The position numbers were made by a program, and so were the translations under genes. A stretch of 64,000 nt of DNA from Desulfuromonas acetexigens (lineage in GTDB: Bacteria > Desulfobacterota > Desulfuromonadia > Desulfuromonadales > Trichloromonadaceae), in the NCBI RefSeq assembly GCF_900111775.1, contig NZ_FOJJ01000037.1:62001-126000 (forward strand). The letters run 5' to 3'. Under the pieces are notes generated by a model, which worked only from the letters and a program-made list of their open reading frames with translations, had not been told where the DNA came from and did not search any database. Below are positions 36,436 through 44,908 of this stretch, in pieces. The first letter of the stretch is position 1; each line of letters opens with the position of its first letter.

Positions 36436-39260
36436 GCGATACGGATCGTCTTGTAGAGAAAATTCTTGAAACGGAAAAAGGTTTTGCGGCTCTCCGCGTC
36501 CTTGGCGCGGGGGTCGCAGGCCTGGAGCATGACGGCGATCTTCGGCATGTTGGTCGCCCCTTCCCGGCGGGCGAGGTCGATGACCGCCGCCACCACATCC
36601 CGGGAGATCCGACTCTCGGAAAAAGGCTCGTAAACCCGCTCCCAGAAATCCCCTTCCCCCTTGCGCAGATCCGAAAAAATCTCCTCCGCGACCTGGGCGG
36701 TAAGTTTCTCCACCGCCACCGTCCCCTTCGGCCGTTCCGGTTCGCCGATTGCCCGACGAATGTCTTCCTCGGAAAGCACCCGTTTTTTCCGAAAAAAGAG
36801 CGAGCGTAGCAGGATGCTGCGCAGTTCGCGTACATTGCCGGTGTAATGGTGCTGGGAGAGGAGTTGCTGGGCACCGCGAGTCAGCACCGGAGCATCCTCC
36901 TCGCGCTCCTCGCCCCCCCCTTTGCGATAAACTTGGTAGAGCTTGCCGAGAAAGTGGGTCGCCAGGTCGGGGATGTCCTCGCGGCGCTGGTTGAGGGAGG
37001 GAACCTCGATGGTCAGCTCGGAGAGGCGATGGAAAAGGTCCTCGCGGAAATGGCCGGACTCGATGAGCTGCTTGAGGTTCTTGTTGGTGGCGGCGATGAG
37101 CAGCACCCGCGAGAAGCGGGTGACGTTTTCGCCGAGGCGGACGAAGCCGCCGTTGTCGAGAAAGCGCAGCAGCTGCACCTGGGTCTTGGGGTCGGCGTCG
37201 CCGATTTCGTCGAGAAAGACGACGCCGCCGTGGGCTTCTTCGAGAATCCCCTTGCGGTCGGTATGGGCGCCGGTGAAGGCGCCGCGCTTGTGGCCGAAGA
37301 GCTCCGAATAGGTGAGGTCACCGCTGTAGGCGGCGATGTTGGTCTTTTTCACCGGCAGTTCGCCGCGCGGGTCGATCTCGATCTGGTACATCTCCCGCAG
37401 CCGGGAGAAGATGTTGTTGAAGAGGAACTCCTTGCCGCTGCCGGTGTCGCCGGTAATGAGGATCGACGGCAGGCCGAGGGAGGCCTCCTGCAGGTCGCGC
37501 ACCGTCCACTTGGCCAGACGGTTGAAGAGGGGCGGGGTGATGCGCTGGATGAAGTCGATCAATTCCGAGGTCTTGGCCGAGTTGCCGATGATGTTCCCCA
37601 ACTTGTAGGAAGAGATCTTCGGGTCTTTGTAGCCGACATCCCGGCGCAGGTTGATGACTTCGCCGGTGAGTTTCTCGATCCGTTGCAGATCGTAGAGAAA
37701 GGGCGCGATCAGCCGCTCGATGATCATCAGGATGCGCTTGTGTTCGTCGGTGAAGTAGTGGGGGCGCAGACTGTCGAGGCAGATGACGGCGATGACCTGA
37801 TCGTCATAGAGTACCGGCACGGCGATTTCGCTCTTGATGACCCCGGTGATCTCCCGGTACAACCCCTTCTTGCGCTTCTCCTCGTCGGTATCGGCGATGA
37901 CGTGCGGCCGCCCGGTGTAGGCGACGTAGCCGGTGAGGCTGCGCTCCTCGGGGGGCAGCTTCTCGCCGCCGACGCGGATCGGTGGAATGTCCTTCTTCAG
38001 CCATTCCTTGCTCTTAGCCCCGGCCAGCCGGCCGTCCGCTTCCTCGACAACCAGCCAGCGCGTTCCTTCCTCCTCGCGCACCAGGGCGATACTGCCGGTG
38101 TCGGCGCCGATCAGCTCCGTCGCCTTGGACAGGGCGCGGTTGAGAAAAGGCTGTAACCCCTCGAATTTTTCCTGCAACAGGTCGTTGATCTCGGAGAGGA
38201 CCTGGATCTCCATATGCTCGACGCCGATTTCCTGGATGACCCGCTCGGCCATCTCGGCGTGGGCCTCCAGCAGCCCCTTCTCGAAGTCGCTGAAATGGTA
38301 GGACCCGCGGGTGTAGTAGTTGACCAGGCAGATGATCCGCCGGGTGTGCGGTTCGTAGCGGGGGACCACATAGAGGGATTTCAGCCCCATCTGCTCGGTG
38401 AGGTAGCGCTTCTGCAAAGGCTCCGCCGGCAGGTTGGGGATATAGAGGGGGGAGAGGAGAGTGTCGTCGCTGATGATGCCGCTGCTGCTGATGTAACGGG
38501 AAAGGAGGGATTGGCCGGGGCCGAGGTTGATGAGTTTTTCGTCCTCGTAGAGTTGGCGGGCGCCTTGGTCCTTGGTGTAGGAGGCGAGCACCTGCAAGCC
38601 CTCCTCCTTCGATTCCAGACCCAGCGGTGAAGGAATGAGGACGGAGGCCAGAGTCAGTTTATCGATCAGACGGACCGCCGACTTCACCATCAACAGAGCG
38701 GCTTCCTTCTTTTTCGCCTTGTCGATGCGCCGGGCCAGGACGATCTGCTGATGATACTTGCGCGCCTGGTCGATAAGCGGCACGACTTCGTCGAGAAATT
38801 CCCGCAGCACTCGCCGCTGGGATTCGGCGGGGACGCGCCCGACCCGACTGCTGTCGACACTGAGAACGCCGGCCGAGCGTCCCTGATGGATCAGGGGAAC
38901 GAGGTAACTGGCGCGGATATCGAAGCGGTCGGCGAGTTCCAAGGCGTTGGGTCCGGCCAGGGTCGCCACATCCTCGACCAGGGTCGCCTGCTGGGTCATG
39001 TAGACCCGCGACACCAGATAGTCGGTGCTGTTGAGGGGAAAAGACTGCCCCTTGACCGCCTGCGCCTGGGCGCCGTTGGCGGCGGCGCAGACGAGGATGC
39101 CGCCAGTCAGGTCTTCGAGGTAGACCCGGCAGCGGTTCTGACGGGTGATGAGTGTCACCGCGCCGAGCAGTACATGCAGGATGTCTTCCAGGTTCTCCTT
39201 GCCGTAGCTGGCGATTTTGGCTTTGAGATGGGAGAGTTGCGCGACAACGAAGGATTCCAT
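36432..39260 (-). CDS. GAF-domain sigma-54-dependent activator without an obvious DNA-binding domain
   Basis: A 942-residue regulator. The first 530 residues contain two or three GAF-like sensor domains joined by helices. An AAA+ sigma-54 activation domain follows: Walker A GDTGSGKE (about 603), the sigma-54-contact loop GAFTGA (about 660) and Walker B GGVVFLDEIGD (about 683), all intact. The C-terminal 150 residues are a helical region, not the usual Fis-type helix-turn-helix, so DNA binding is unclear and it may act from solution. AGAGG precedes the ATG. The signal sensed is unknown. Confidence 0.88.
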   Translation of the reverse strand: MESFVVAQLSHLKAKIASYGKENLEDILHVLLGAVTLITRQNRCRVYLEDLTGGILVCAAANGAQAQAVKGQSFPLNSTDYLVSRVYMTQQATLVEDVATLAGPNALELADRFDIRASYLVPLIHQGRSAGVLSVDSSRVGRVPAESQRRVLREFLDEVVPLIDQARKYHQQIVLARRIDKAKKKEAALLMVKSAVRLIDKLTLASVLIPSPLGLESKEEGLQVLASYTKDQGARQLYEDEKLINLGPGQSLLSRYISSSGIISDDTLLSPLYIPNLPAEPLQKRYLTEQMGLKSLYVVPRYEPHTRRIICLVNYYTRGSYHFSDFEKGLLEAHAEMAERVIQEIGVEHMEIQVLSEINDLLQEKFEGLQPFLNRALSKATELIGADTGSIALVREEEGTRWLVVEEADGRLAGAKSKEWLKKDIPPIRVGGEKLPPEERSLTGYVAYTGRPHVIADTDEEKRKKGLYREITGVIKSEIAVPVLYDDQVIAVICLDSLRPHYFTDEHKRILMIIERLIAPFLYDLQRIEKLTGEVINLRRDVGYKDPKISSYKLGNIIGNSAKTSELIDFIQRITPPLFNRLAKWTVRDLQEASLGLPSILITGDTGSGKEFLFNNIFSRLREMYQIEIDPRGELPVKKTNIAAYSGDLTYSELFGHKRGAFTGAHTDRKGILEEAHGGVVFLDEIGDADPKTQVQLLRFLDNGGFVRLGENVTRFSRVLLIAATNKNLKQLIESGHFREDLFHRLSELTIEVPSLNQRREDIPDLATHFLGKLYQVYRKGGGEEREEDAPVLTRGAQQLLSQHHYTGNVRELRSILLRSLFFRKKRVLSEEDIRRAIGEPERPKGTVAVEKLTAQVAEEIFSDLRKGEGDFWERVYEPFSESRISRDVVAAVIDLARREGATNMPKIAVMLQACDPRAKDAESRKTFFRFKNFLYKTIRIA

Positions 39261-39430
39261 GGCGACCTCTGAAGTTGAGTGGAAATTTTACTCAGGCACT
39301 ATAAAGCGATCCGCCGGGATCTGTCAAAGGCGCACGGGCGTTTCCCGGTAAGCCGCTTGTGCTTTTCCAGCCCTTGGTGTATAAATTCGCCAGGTGATTT
39401 TAATCTTTCCGCGAAGGGACTCAGATCGGC

Positions 39431-40216
39431 GTGCTGCCCCGTTTTCACGAAAATGAGGTCTTTTCGGCCTGCCGAACCCTGTTCGGCCCCGAAGTGCATC
39501 TGTCCCTCGATTTTCTCGGCTACCTGCAGCCGGGGGGGGTCAAGGCCGCTTTTCGCGAACAGGCCAAGCAGAACCATCCCGATCTCTTCGCCAGCCACGA
39601 TCCCGAAATCCAGCACCGCCAGTCAGAGCTTTTCCGTCAGGTCCGCGAAGCCTTCGATCTGATGCAGGCCTTTATCAAGCATCGGGACGAAGAGCAGGGG
39701 CACTGTGCCCATCGCGCTTTTCATGGCGCCCGGCCCCAGACTTGGGCCCGCCCCAAGCGGCCGACTCGGCGAGCGGCGGGAGGACATTTCTTTCGCGGCG
39801 CCGTCCCCGCGCGACGTCTGGAATTCGGCAGCTACCTCTACTATCGTGGGCTGATTTCCTATCAGTCGCTGATCGACGCCTTGGTCTGGCAGCGTCGCCA
39901 GCGGCCAGTGCTCGGGGATATCGCCCGGCGCTGGCAGTGGCTGAGCGAAGGCGACATCCTCACCATCTGTCGCGATCGCGGCGGTTACGGCCGTTTTGGC
40001 GAAAAAGCCGTGCGCCTCGGTCTCCTCGGCCAGGCCCAGGTGCAGACCCTGCTCTTCTTCCAGCGTAGCCGGCAGCAAAAGATCGGCCGCTACTTCGTTG
40101 AAGCCGGCCTACTCAGCGAATTGCAGATCGAACGCCTGGCCGCCGAATGTCACCAGCACAACAGCCGCGTGGCCGGCGCCGCCGCCAATGAAAGACGCCG
40201 CGCCGCCACCGGCTGA
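39431..40216 (+). CDS. J-domain protein with a C-terminal MshEN/GspE-N-like region
   Basis: A 261-residue protein, GTG start. Residues 28-85 look like a J domain, with the catalytic HPD at 49-51 (FREQAKQNHPDLF), so it should stimulate an Hsp70 (DnaK) ATPase. A basic linker follows. Residues 125-245 hold repeated LG-type motifs (FGSYLYYRGLISYQSLIDAL, FGEKAVRLGLLGQAQV, IGRYFVEAGLLSELQIERL) like the MshEN cyclic-di-GMP-binding or type II secretion ATPase N-domain. The fusion is unusual. Weak ribosome site; divergent from the sigma-54 activator. Confidence 0.7.
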   Translation: MLPRFHENEVFSACRTLFGPEVHLSLDFLGYLQPGGVKAAFREQAKQNHPDLFASHDPEIQHRQSELFRQVREAFDLMQAFIKHRDEEQGHCAHRAFHGARPQTWARPKRPTRRAAGGHFFRGAVPARRLEFGSYLYYRGLISYQSLIDALVWQRRQRPVLGDIARRWQWLSEGDILTICRDRGGYGRFGEKAVRLGLLGQAQVQTLLFFQRSRQQKIGRYFVEAGLLSELQIERLAAECHQHNSRVAGAAANERRRAATG

Positions 40217-40284
40217 TCTTTCCTCCGCTCACGTTTTCATCCCTTCGCTTCACTCCCCATTTTCAACAACAGGAGCATCTTTTC

Positions 40285-41451
40285 ATGGGCATTCTTGCCA
40301 ATAGCGTCAGTCTTTGCCAGTTTCAGGTTCTGCTCGACAATCCGCCCGACGATCTCTTCGCCTGGGCGAGCGAACAACTTGCGACCAAGGCCTTCCGCCC
40401 CATCGATCGCGGCAGCGAAGAGCTCTCCGTCGGCTGGGTGCTGGTCGACGATCCCCAGTCCAGTGATTTTTCCGAACCCCGCACTTTCTGGCGGGATCAT
40501 TACCTGGTCTTCTCCTTGCGCCGCGACCAGCGTCGGATCCCCTCGGCGCTGCTGAAAGCCCATCAGGAACGGGTCGAGGCCGAGTTTCTCGCCGCCCATC
40601 CCGGGCTCAACCGGGTGCCCAAGCAGAAGCGGGAGGAGTTGCGCGATGCCGTGCGCGGCACCCTGCTCAGCCAGACCCTGCCGGTGCCGGCGGTCTTCGA
40701 CGTCGTCTGGGATACCCGCACGGGCCGCCTGGGCTTCGCCAGTCTTAATGCCAAGGTGCTGGAAATGTTCGAAGGACTCTTCCGCCAGACCTTCGAAGGG
40801 TCGCGCCTGATCGCCGTCCATCCCTACGGCCGCGGCGAGGGACTCCTCGACGAAACCGGGCGCGCGGCCCTGGCGGCGGAAAACCGCGCCGGCGGCGATT
40901 CGGTGCTGGAGATGATCGAAGGCAACCGCTGGCTCGGCGAAGATTTTCTGCGCTGGCTGCTCTACCAGACCCTTACCGAATCCTCCCGCTATACCGTCAA
41001 TCGCCCCGGTCCGGCGATCGCGGGGGAGGGCTTCGTCGCCTATCTCAACGACCGGTTGCTGCTCAAGGGGGGAAGCGAAAGCGGCGTGCAGAAGGTCACC
41101 GTGGTCGGCCCGCAGGATGCCTTCAGCGAAGTGCGCACCGCCCTGAATGGCGGCAAGCAGATCACCGAGGCCATCGTCCATCTGGAAAAGCTCGAAGACC
41201 AGTGGAAGCTGACCCTCAAGGGGGAGACCTTCCACTTCGCCTCCTTCAAGACCCCGTCGGTGAAGGTCGAAAAGGATCAGATCACCGATGCCGCCAGCGA
41301 AAAGGAGGCGGTCTTCTACGAGAAGATGCACGTCATGGAAGAGGGACTGCAACTCTTCGACAGCCTCTACCGGCACTTCCTCGACCTGCGTCTCGGCGCC
41401 GACTGGCCCGCCGTCAACGCCCGCATCGCCGAGTGGCTGGCGGCGGAATAA
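40285..41451 (+). CDS. RdgC-like recombination-associated protein
   Basis: A 388-residue soluble protein with the build of the RdgC family (PF04381): the N-terminal strand-rich part, KQKREELRDAVRGTLLSQTLPVPAVFDVVWD and the acidic/basic C-terminal half. RdgC in E. coli is a ring-shaped DNA-binding dimer that limits RecA. This protein is longer than the roughly 300-residue E. coli version, so its function may differ. It ends before a strong terminator; it may be co-transcribed with the J-domain gene, 68 bases upstream. Confidence 0.75.
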   Translation: MGILANSVSLCQFQVLLDNPPDDLFAWASEQLATKAFRPIDRGSEELSVGWVLVDDPQSSDFSEPRTFWRDHYLVFSLRRDQRRIPSALLKAHQERVEAEFLAAHPGLNRVPKQKREELRDAVRGTLLSQTLPVPAVFDVVWDTRTGRLGFASLNAKVLEMFEGLFRQTFEGSRLIAVHPYGRGEGLLDETGRAALAAENRAGGDSVLEMIEGNRWLGEDFLRWLLYQTLTESSRYTVNRPGPAIAGEGFVAYLNDRLLLKGGSESGVQKVTVVGPQDAFSEVRTALNGGKQITEAIVHLEKLEDQWKLTLKGETFHFASFKTPSVKVEKDQITDAASEKEAVFYEKMHVMEEGLQLFDSLYRHFLDLRLGADWPAVNARIAEWLAAE

Positions 41452-41484
41452 ACCACTTTCGCCCACGGGATTTATTCAGGCCGA

Positions 41485-41525
41485 CAAAAAGCCGCTGTTC
41501 CGATTCAAGGACAGCGGCTTTTTTA
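41485..41525 (+). terminator. Intrinsic terminator after the RdgC-like gene
   Basis: AGCCGCTGT (41490-41498) pairs with ACAGCGGCT (41511-41519), flanked by A5 and T6, so it may also work on the minus strand for the reductase gene set. Confidence 0.88.
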
Positions 41526-41627
41526 TGAGAACCCTGTGCCCCTACAATCCGATTGTTTTCCGAACCGTAGGATGCGGTGACTGAAAGGAACCGCATCGCC
41601 GTCCCCGGGAACCACCCGGTGTTGATG

Positions 41628-41720
41628 TCAGGGATTCTGCACCAGGGCGAAGAGGACCGACAAGAAGAGCAGAAGTAACGTGCTGGCCAGAGCAAGAATC
41701 TGGGCAAAGCGCAGGCGCAT
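41628..41720 (-). CDS. 30-residue single-helix membrane peptide
   Basis: A very short gene: MRLRFAQILALASTLLLLFL then SVLFALVQNP and stop. It has one hydrophobic helix and a positively charged N-terminus. The GAGGAG ribosome site is strong, and the ATG begins ten bases after the reductase stop, so translational coupling is likely. By analogy to other tiny membrane peptides it may stabilise or regulate its membrane partner, here the flavocytochrome; this is inference. No named family is recognised. Confidence 0.65.
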   Translation of the reverse strand: MRLRFAQILALASTLLLLFLSVLFALVQNP

Positions 41721-41730
41721 GGGGAACTCC

Positions 41731-43047
41731 TCAGACCAGGTCGAAGATTTCGGAATGGATGTGGGTGGGCGGTATCCCCTGCCGGGCCAGGGCCGTTTCC
41801 GCCACGGCGATCATCGGCGTCGGGCCGCAGATGAAACACTCCCGCACGGCCCGGTCATCGGGGAGGTGGCGGGCAAAGACCTCGTCGCGCAACAGGCCCC
41901 GTTCCCCTTGCCAGTCGGCGGGGGGTTCGCTCAGCACATAGACGATGTCCAGATTGAGCCGCTGGCACAGCGCCTCCAGTTCCTCGCGAAAGGTTACCCG
42001 CTCCCAGGTGTGATAGGCGTAAAAGAGGAGCAGGGGGCGGAGATCCCCCCGCTCGGCGAGGGTGCGCAGCATGCTCATGATCGGGGCGATGCCGACCCCG
42101 CCGGCGACGAAGACATACCCGGGCGCCCGGCTGATATCGACACTGAAGGTGCCGTAGGGTCCGTCGATCCAGGCCTTCTCCCCTGCCTGGATTTCACCGA
42201 TGCGGTTGGTGAAATCCCCCAACTCCTTGATGGTGAAGGAAATCACCCCAGGGGTGTCAGCGCTGGAGGAGATGGAAAAAGGATGTTCGCGCATGGCAAA
42301 CGGGGAACTCCGCAAGGTCAGCCAGGCGAACTGTCCCGGCAGATAGCGGAAGCCGCCGTGTCCCTCGGGACGCAGCTCCAGGGTCCAGCTGCTGCCACGC
42401 TCTTTGATGACCCGGGTTACCCGCCAGGGGCGGCGCAGCAGCTGCACCGGCTTGATCAGCCGCACGCGGATGACCACGGCGACGCAGGAAAGGGCGATAC
42501 CCAGCCACAACCAGGTCTTCCAGGGGGTGGCGCTGTAATGGCCGACCGCGACAATGTGCGCCACCGCCAGCAGCAGCGCCGTCAACGCCAGCAGCACATG
42601 GACGACGCGCCAGGCGTCGTAGTGGATGCGCAAGGGCTTGCGCCACAGGGAGGAAATCATCAGTGCCGCCATCGCCACCCAGGAAACGAGTCCCGTCCAC
42701 AGATGCAGGGGCAAGGTGCCGGCAAGGATCACCCTTAACAGTCCTGGTTCCTCGTGAAAGAGGAGCAGGGGATGGAGGGTGGCGAAGGCAAAGGCGCCGA
42801 TGGAAGCGAGGCGGTGGAAATAGTAGACGAGGTCGATGCCGAAGGGGGCCGTGGCCCGCTGAAAGCGCGCGGTGAGCAGGAACATGATCGCCATCATGGC
42901 GGTGACGGCAAAGCCCAGAGCAAGGGAGAGGTCGAACCAGAAACCGTCCCCGGCGGGCTTGGGACCGAGCAGCAGGACGAAGAGCGGGGCCTGGACCAGC
43001 AGCAGAAAGAGCAGAATCCAGAAGGTCGCGCGCAGATAAGGATGCAT
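41731..43047 (-). CDS. Ferric-reductase-like transmembrane flavocytochrome
   Basis: A 438-residue NOX/FRE-type oxidoreductase. The N-terminal six-helix ferric reductase domain has paired His for two b hemes (YYFHRLASIG, FATLHPLLLFH, WRVVHVLLA, AVAHIVAVGHY). The cytosolic part has an FAD domain (REHPFSIS) and an NAD(P)H domain (AGGVGIAPIMSMLRT, ECFICGPTPMI). Electrons would go from NAD(P)H across the membrane to ferric iron or another acceptor outside. It is divergent from ppsR and followed by a tiny membrane peptide gene. Confidence 0.88.
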   Translation of the reverse strand: MHPYLRATFWILLFLLLVQAPLFVLLLGPKPAGDGFWFDLSLALGFAVTAMMAIMFLLTARFQRATAPFGIDLVYYFHRLASIGAFAFATLHPLLLFHEEPGLLRVILAGTLPLHLWTGLVSWVAMAALMISSLWRKPLRIHYDAWRVVHVLLALTALLLAVAHIVAVGHYSATPWKTWLWLGIALSCVAVVIRVRLIKPVQLLRRPWRVTRVIKERGSSWTLELRPEGHGGFRYLPGQFAWLTLRSSPFAMREHPFSISSSADTPGVISFTIKELGDFTNRIGEIQAGEKAWIDGPYGTFSVDISRAPGYVFVAGGVGIAPIMSMLRTLAERGDLRPLLLFYAYHTWERVTFREELEALCQRLNLDIVYVLSEPPADWQGERGLLRDEVFARHLPDDRAVRECFICGPTPMIAVAETALARQGIPPTHIHSEIFDLV

Positions 43048-43126
43048 GGGTGTTTGTCCGAAACAAAAGGATGAACGGCGGCATTGCCGTTACCCTTAAG
43101 TATGCCCGAAGGTGAACAAGGGGCAA

Positions 43127-43146
43127 GCCGCTAAAAGCCGCTAAAA
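43127..43146 (+). repeat. Tandem 10-bp repeat just upstream of a -35 box
   Basis: GCCGCTAAAA occurs twice head-to-tail (43127-43136, 43137-43146), ending four bases before the -35 element at 43151. It could be a regulator site or UP-like element; this is inference. Confidence 0.5.
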
Positions 43147-43150
43147 AATC

Positions 43151-43179
43151 TTGACAGAATCACATCTTTCGGGTTTAAT
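43151..43179 (+). promoter_or_regulatory. Distal promoter upstream of ppsR
   Basis: TTGACA (43151-43156), 17 bases, TTTAAT (43174-43179). Near-consensus. It would give a leader of about 180 bases before ppsR. Confidence 0.6.
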
Positions 43180-43310
43180 TAAGTTACTGTATTTAATGAG
43201 CAAACTACTATTTATGGTATATTTTTTACATATTTCACAAAATATCATTTCACCGCCGCCTTCGAAAATGAATCGCTGTGGCGATGGCCCTATCCCCTTC
43301 CCTCCTTTTC

Positions 43311-43338
43311 TTGCATGGAACGATTGACATGCTAGAAT
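43311..43338 (+). promoter_or_regulatory. Proximal promoter for ppsR
   Basis: TTGCAT (43311-43316), 16 bases, TAGAAT (43333-43338), 28 bases before the ppsR start. Confidence 0.5.
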
Positions 43339-43366
43339 TGTGACGGCTCTTTCATGAGGATTCGCG

Positions 43367-44173
43367 ATGTCCAACCCGAAAATCGTGTTCCTGCTCTCGG
43401 ACGCTACCGGCGAAACCGCCGAAAAGATGGTCATGGCGGCCCTTCTGCAATTCGGCGACCGGGATGTGCGGTTGCGCCGCATCAGCCATGTACGCAGCAA
43501 AAATCAGGTGTACGAAGCCCTGGACGAAATCCTCGCGGCCCAGGGTATCGTCGTGTATACCATTGTCAACCGCGAACTGGCACGCCTGGTGCATGACGAA
43601 TGCGATTCCCTGGGGCTTCCCAGCATCGATCTGATCACCCCTCTGCTGATGAAAATCACCGAGTTTTTCGGCCTCTCCCCCCGGGAAACCCCGGGTCTGC
43701 TCCATGGCATCGACGAGGATTATTTTCGCCGCATCGAGGCCGTGGAGTTTACCGTCAAGCACGACGACGGCCAGGAAACCGCCCATCTGCCCAAGGCCGA
43801 CATCGTCCTGGTGGGGGTTTCCCGCAGCAGCAAGACACCTCTCTCCATCTATCTCGCCCACGCCGGCTGGAAGGTCGCCAACGTGCCGCTGGTCAAGGGG
43901 ATCGATCCCCCCAAGGAGCTGTTCGACGTTGATCCCAAGCGGGTGGTGGGGCTGATCATCGACCCCCAGCGCCTGGTGGAGATGCGGGTGACGCGTCTGA
44001 AACATCTGGGCATGGACTCCAAGGCCGCCTATGCCGACTTCGCCGAGATCGAAGATGAACTGCGCCACGCCCGGGCCTTTTTCCGCCGTCAGCCATGGGT
44101 GGTCATCGATGTTTCGGGCAAAGCGGTGGAAGAGACGGCCAACGAGGTTCTGGTCAAACTCAAGTTGAAATAA
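43367..44173 (+). CDS. ppsR: PEP synthase regulatory protein (bifunctional kinase/pyrophosphorylase)
   Basis: A 268-residue DUF299 protein. It inactivates phosphoenolpyruvate synthase or pyruvate phosphate dikinase by ADP-dependent phosphorylation and reactivates it by phosphate-dependent removal. The nucleotide loop [15 protein letters not shown] is near residue 150, and the start [14 protein letters not shown] is diagnostic. It would control the gluconeogenic step from pyruvate, important in cells growing on acetate or similar acids. Which of the two target enzymes it acts on is not shown. The target gene is not in the window. Confidence 0.93.
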   Translation: MSNPKIVFLLSDATGETAEKMVMAALLQFGDRDVRLRRISHVRSKNQVYEALDEILAAQGIVVYTIVNRELARLVHDECDSLGLPSIDLITPLLMKITEFFGLSPRETPGLLHGIDEDYFRRIEAVEFTVKHDDGQETAHLPKADIVLVGVSRSSKTPLSIYLAHAGWKVANVPLVKGIDPPKELFDVDPKRVVGLIIDPQRLVEMRVTRLKHLGMDSKAAYADFAEIEDELRHARAFFRRQPWVVIDVSGKAVEETANEVLVKLKLK

Positions 44174-44235
44174 AAAACAGTATATCTCCGATAAGGATAC
44201 CGCCCGTCGGAATCAAACACGAGAAGGAGTTGAAT

Positions 44236-44907
44236 ATGAGAATTCTGGTCGTCGAAGACGAGAAAAAAGTGGCCAGCTTCATCAAGCGCGGCCTCGAAGA
44301 GGAAGGTTTTCTGGTGGATGTCGCCTACGATGGCGAGGAAGGGCGCTACATGGCCGAAACCAACCCCTACGACCTGATCCTGATGGATGTCATGCTGCCG
44401 AAGAAGGATGGCCTGACCGTCGTCCGCGAACTGCGGGAGAAGGGGATGAGCGCGCCGGTGCTGTGCCTGACGGCAAAGGACACGGTCGACGATATCGTTT
44501 CCGGTCTCGACTCGGGGAGCGACGACTACCTGACCAAACCCTTTGCCTTCGCCGAGTTGCTGGCCCGGGTGCGGGCGCTGCTGCGCCGCGGGGGACAGGA
44601 CCGGGGGGCGGAAATCCTCTTCGCCGACCTGCGCCTCGACCCGGTGGCTCACAAGGTCTGGCGCAGCAACAAGGAAATCGATCTCACCGCGAAGGAATAC
44701 GCGCTGCTCGAATATTTCATGCGCAACCCCAACCAGACCCTGACCCGGACGATGATCGCCGAGCATGTCTGGGACTACACCTTCGATTCTTTTACCAACA
44801 TCATCGACGTCTACGTCAACTACCTGCGCAAGAAGGTGGACAAGGACTTCGACAAGAAACTGATCCACACCGTCAGGGGCGCGGGCTACGTTCTCAAGGA
44901 GGAATAA
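44236..44907 (+). CDS. OmpR/CusR-family response regulator
   Basis: A 223-residue regulator. The receiver domain has the acidic pocket VVEDEK, phospho-acceptor Asp51 (LILMDVMLP) and Lys in YLTKPFAF. The C-terminal winged helix has the OmpR pattern (LTAKEYALLEYFMRNPNQ, DVYVNYLRKKVD, HTVRGAGYVL). A GAAGGAG site precedes ATG. It resembles heavy-metal or envelope-stress regulators (CusR/CopR). Its kinase is the next gene, one base after the stop. Confidence 0.94.
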   Translation: MRILVVEDEKKVASFIKRGLEEEGFLVDVAYDGEEGRYMAETNPYDLILMDVMLPKKDGLTVVRELREKGMSAPVLCLTAKDTVDDIVSGLDSGSDDYLTKPFAFAELLARVRALLRRGGQDRGAEILFADLRLDPVAHKVWRSNKEIDLTAKEYALLEYFMRNPNQTLTRTMIAEHVWDYTFDSFTNIIDVYVNYLRKKVDKDFDKKLIHTVRGAGYVLKEE

Positions 44908-44908
44908 C

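Larger units (their letters stand above)
43048..43366. other. AT-rich divergent promoter region
   Basis: This 319-base region separates the flavocytochrome and ppsR genes. It is notably AT-rich compared with its surroundings. It holds two likely plus-strand promoters and a tandem 10-bp repeat (listed separately). No small gene is visible. Confidence 0.6.
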
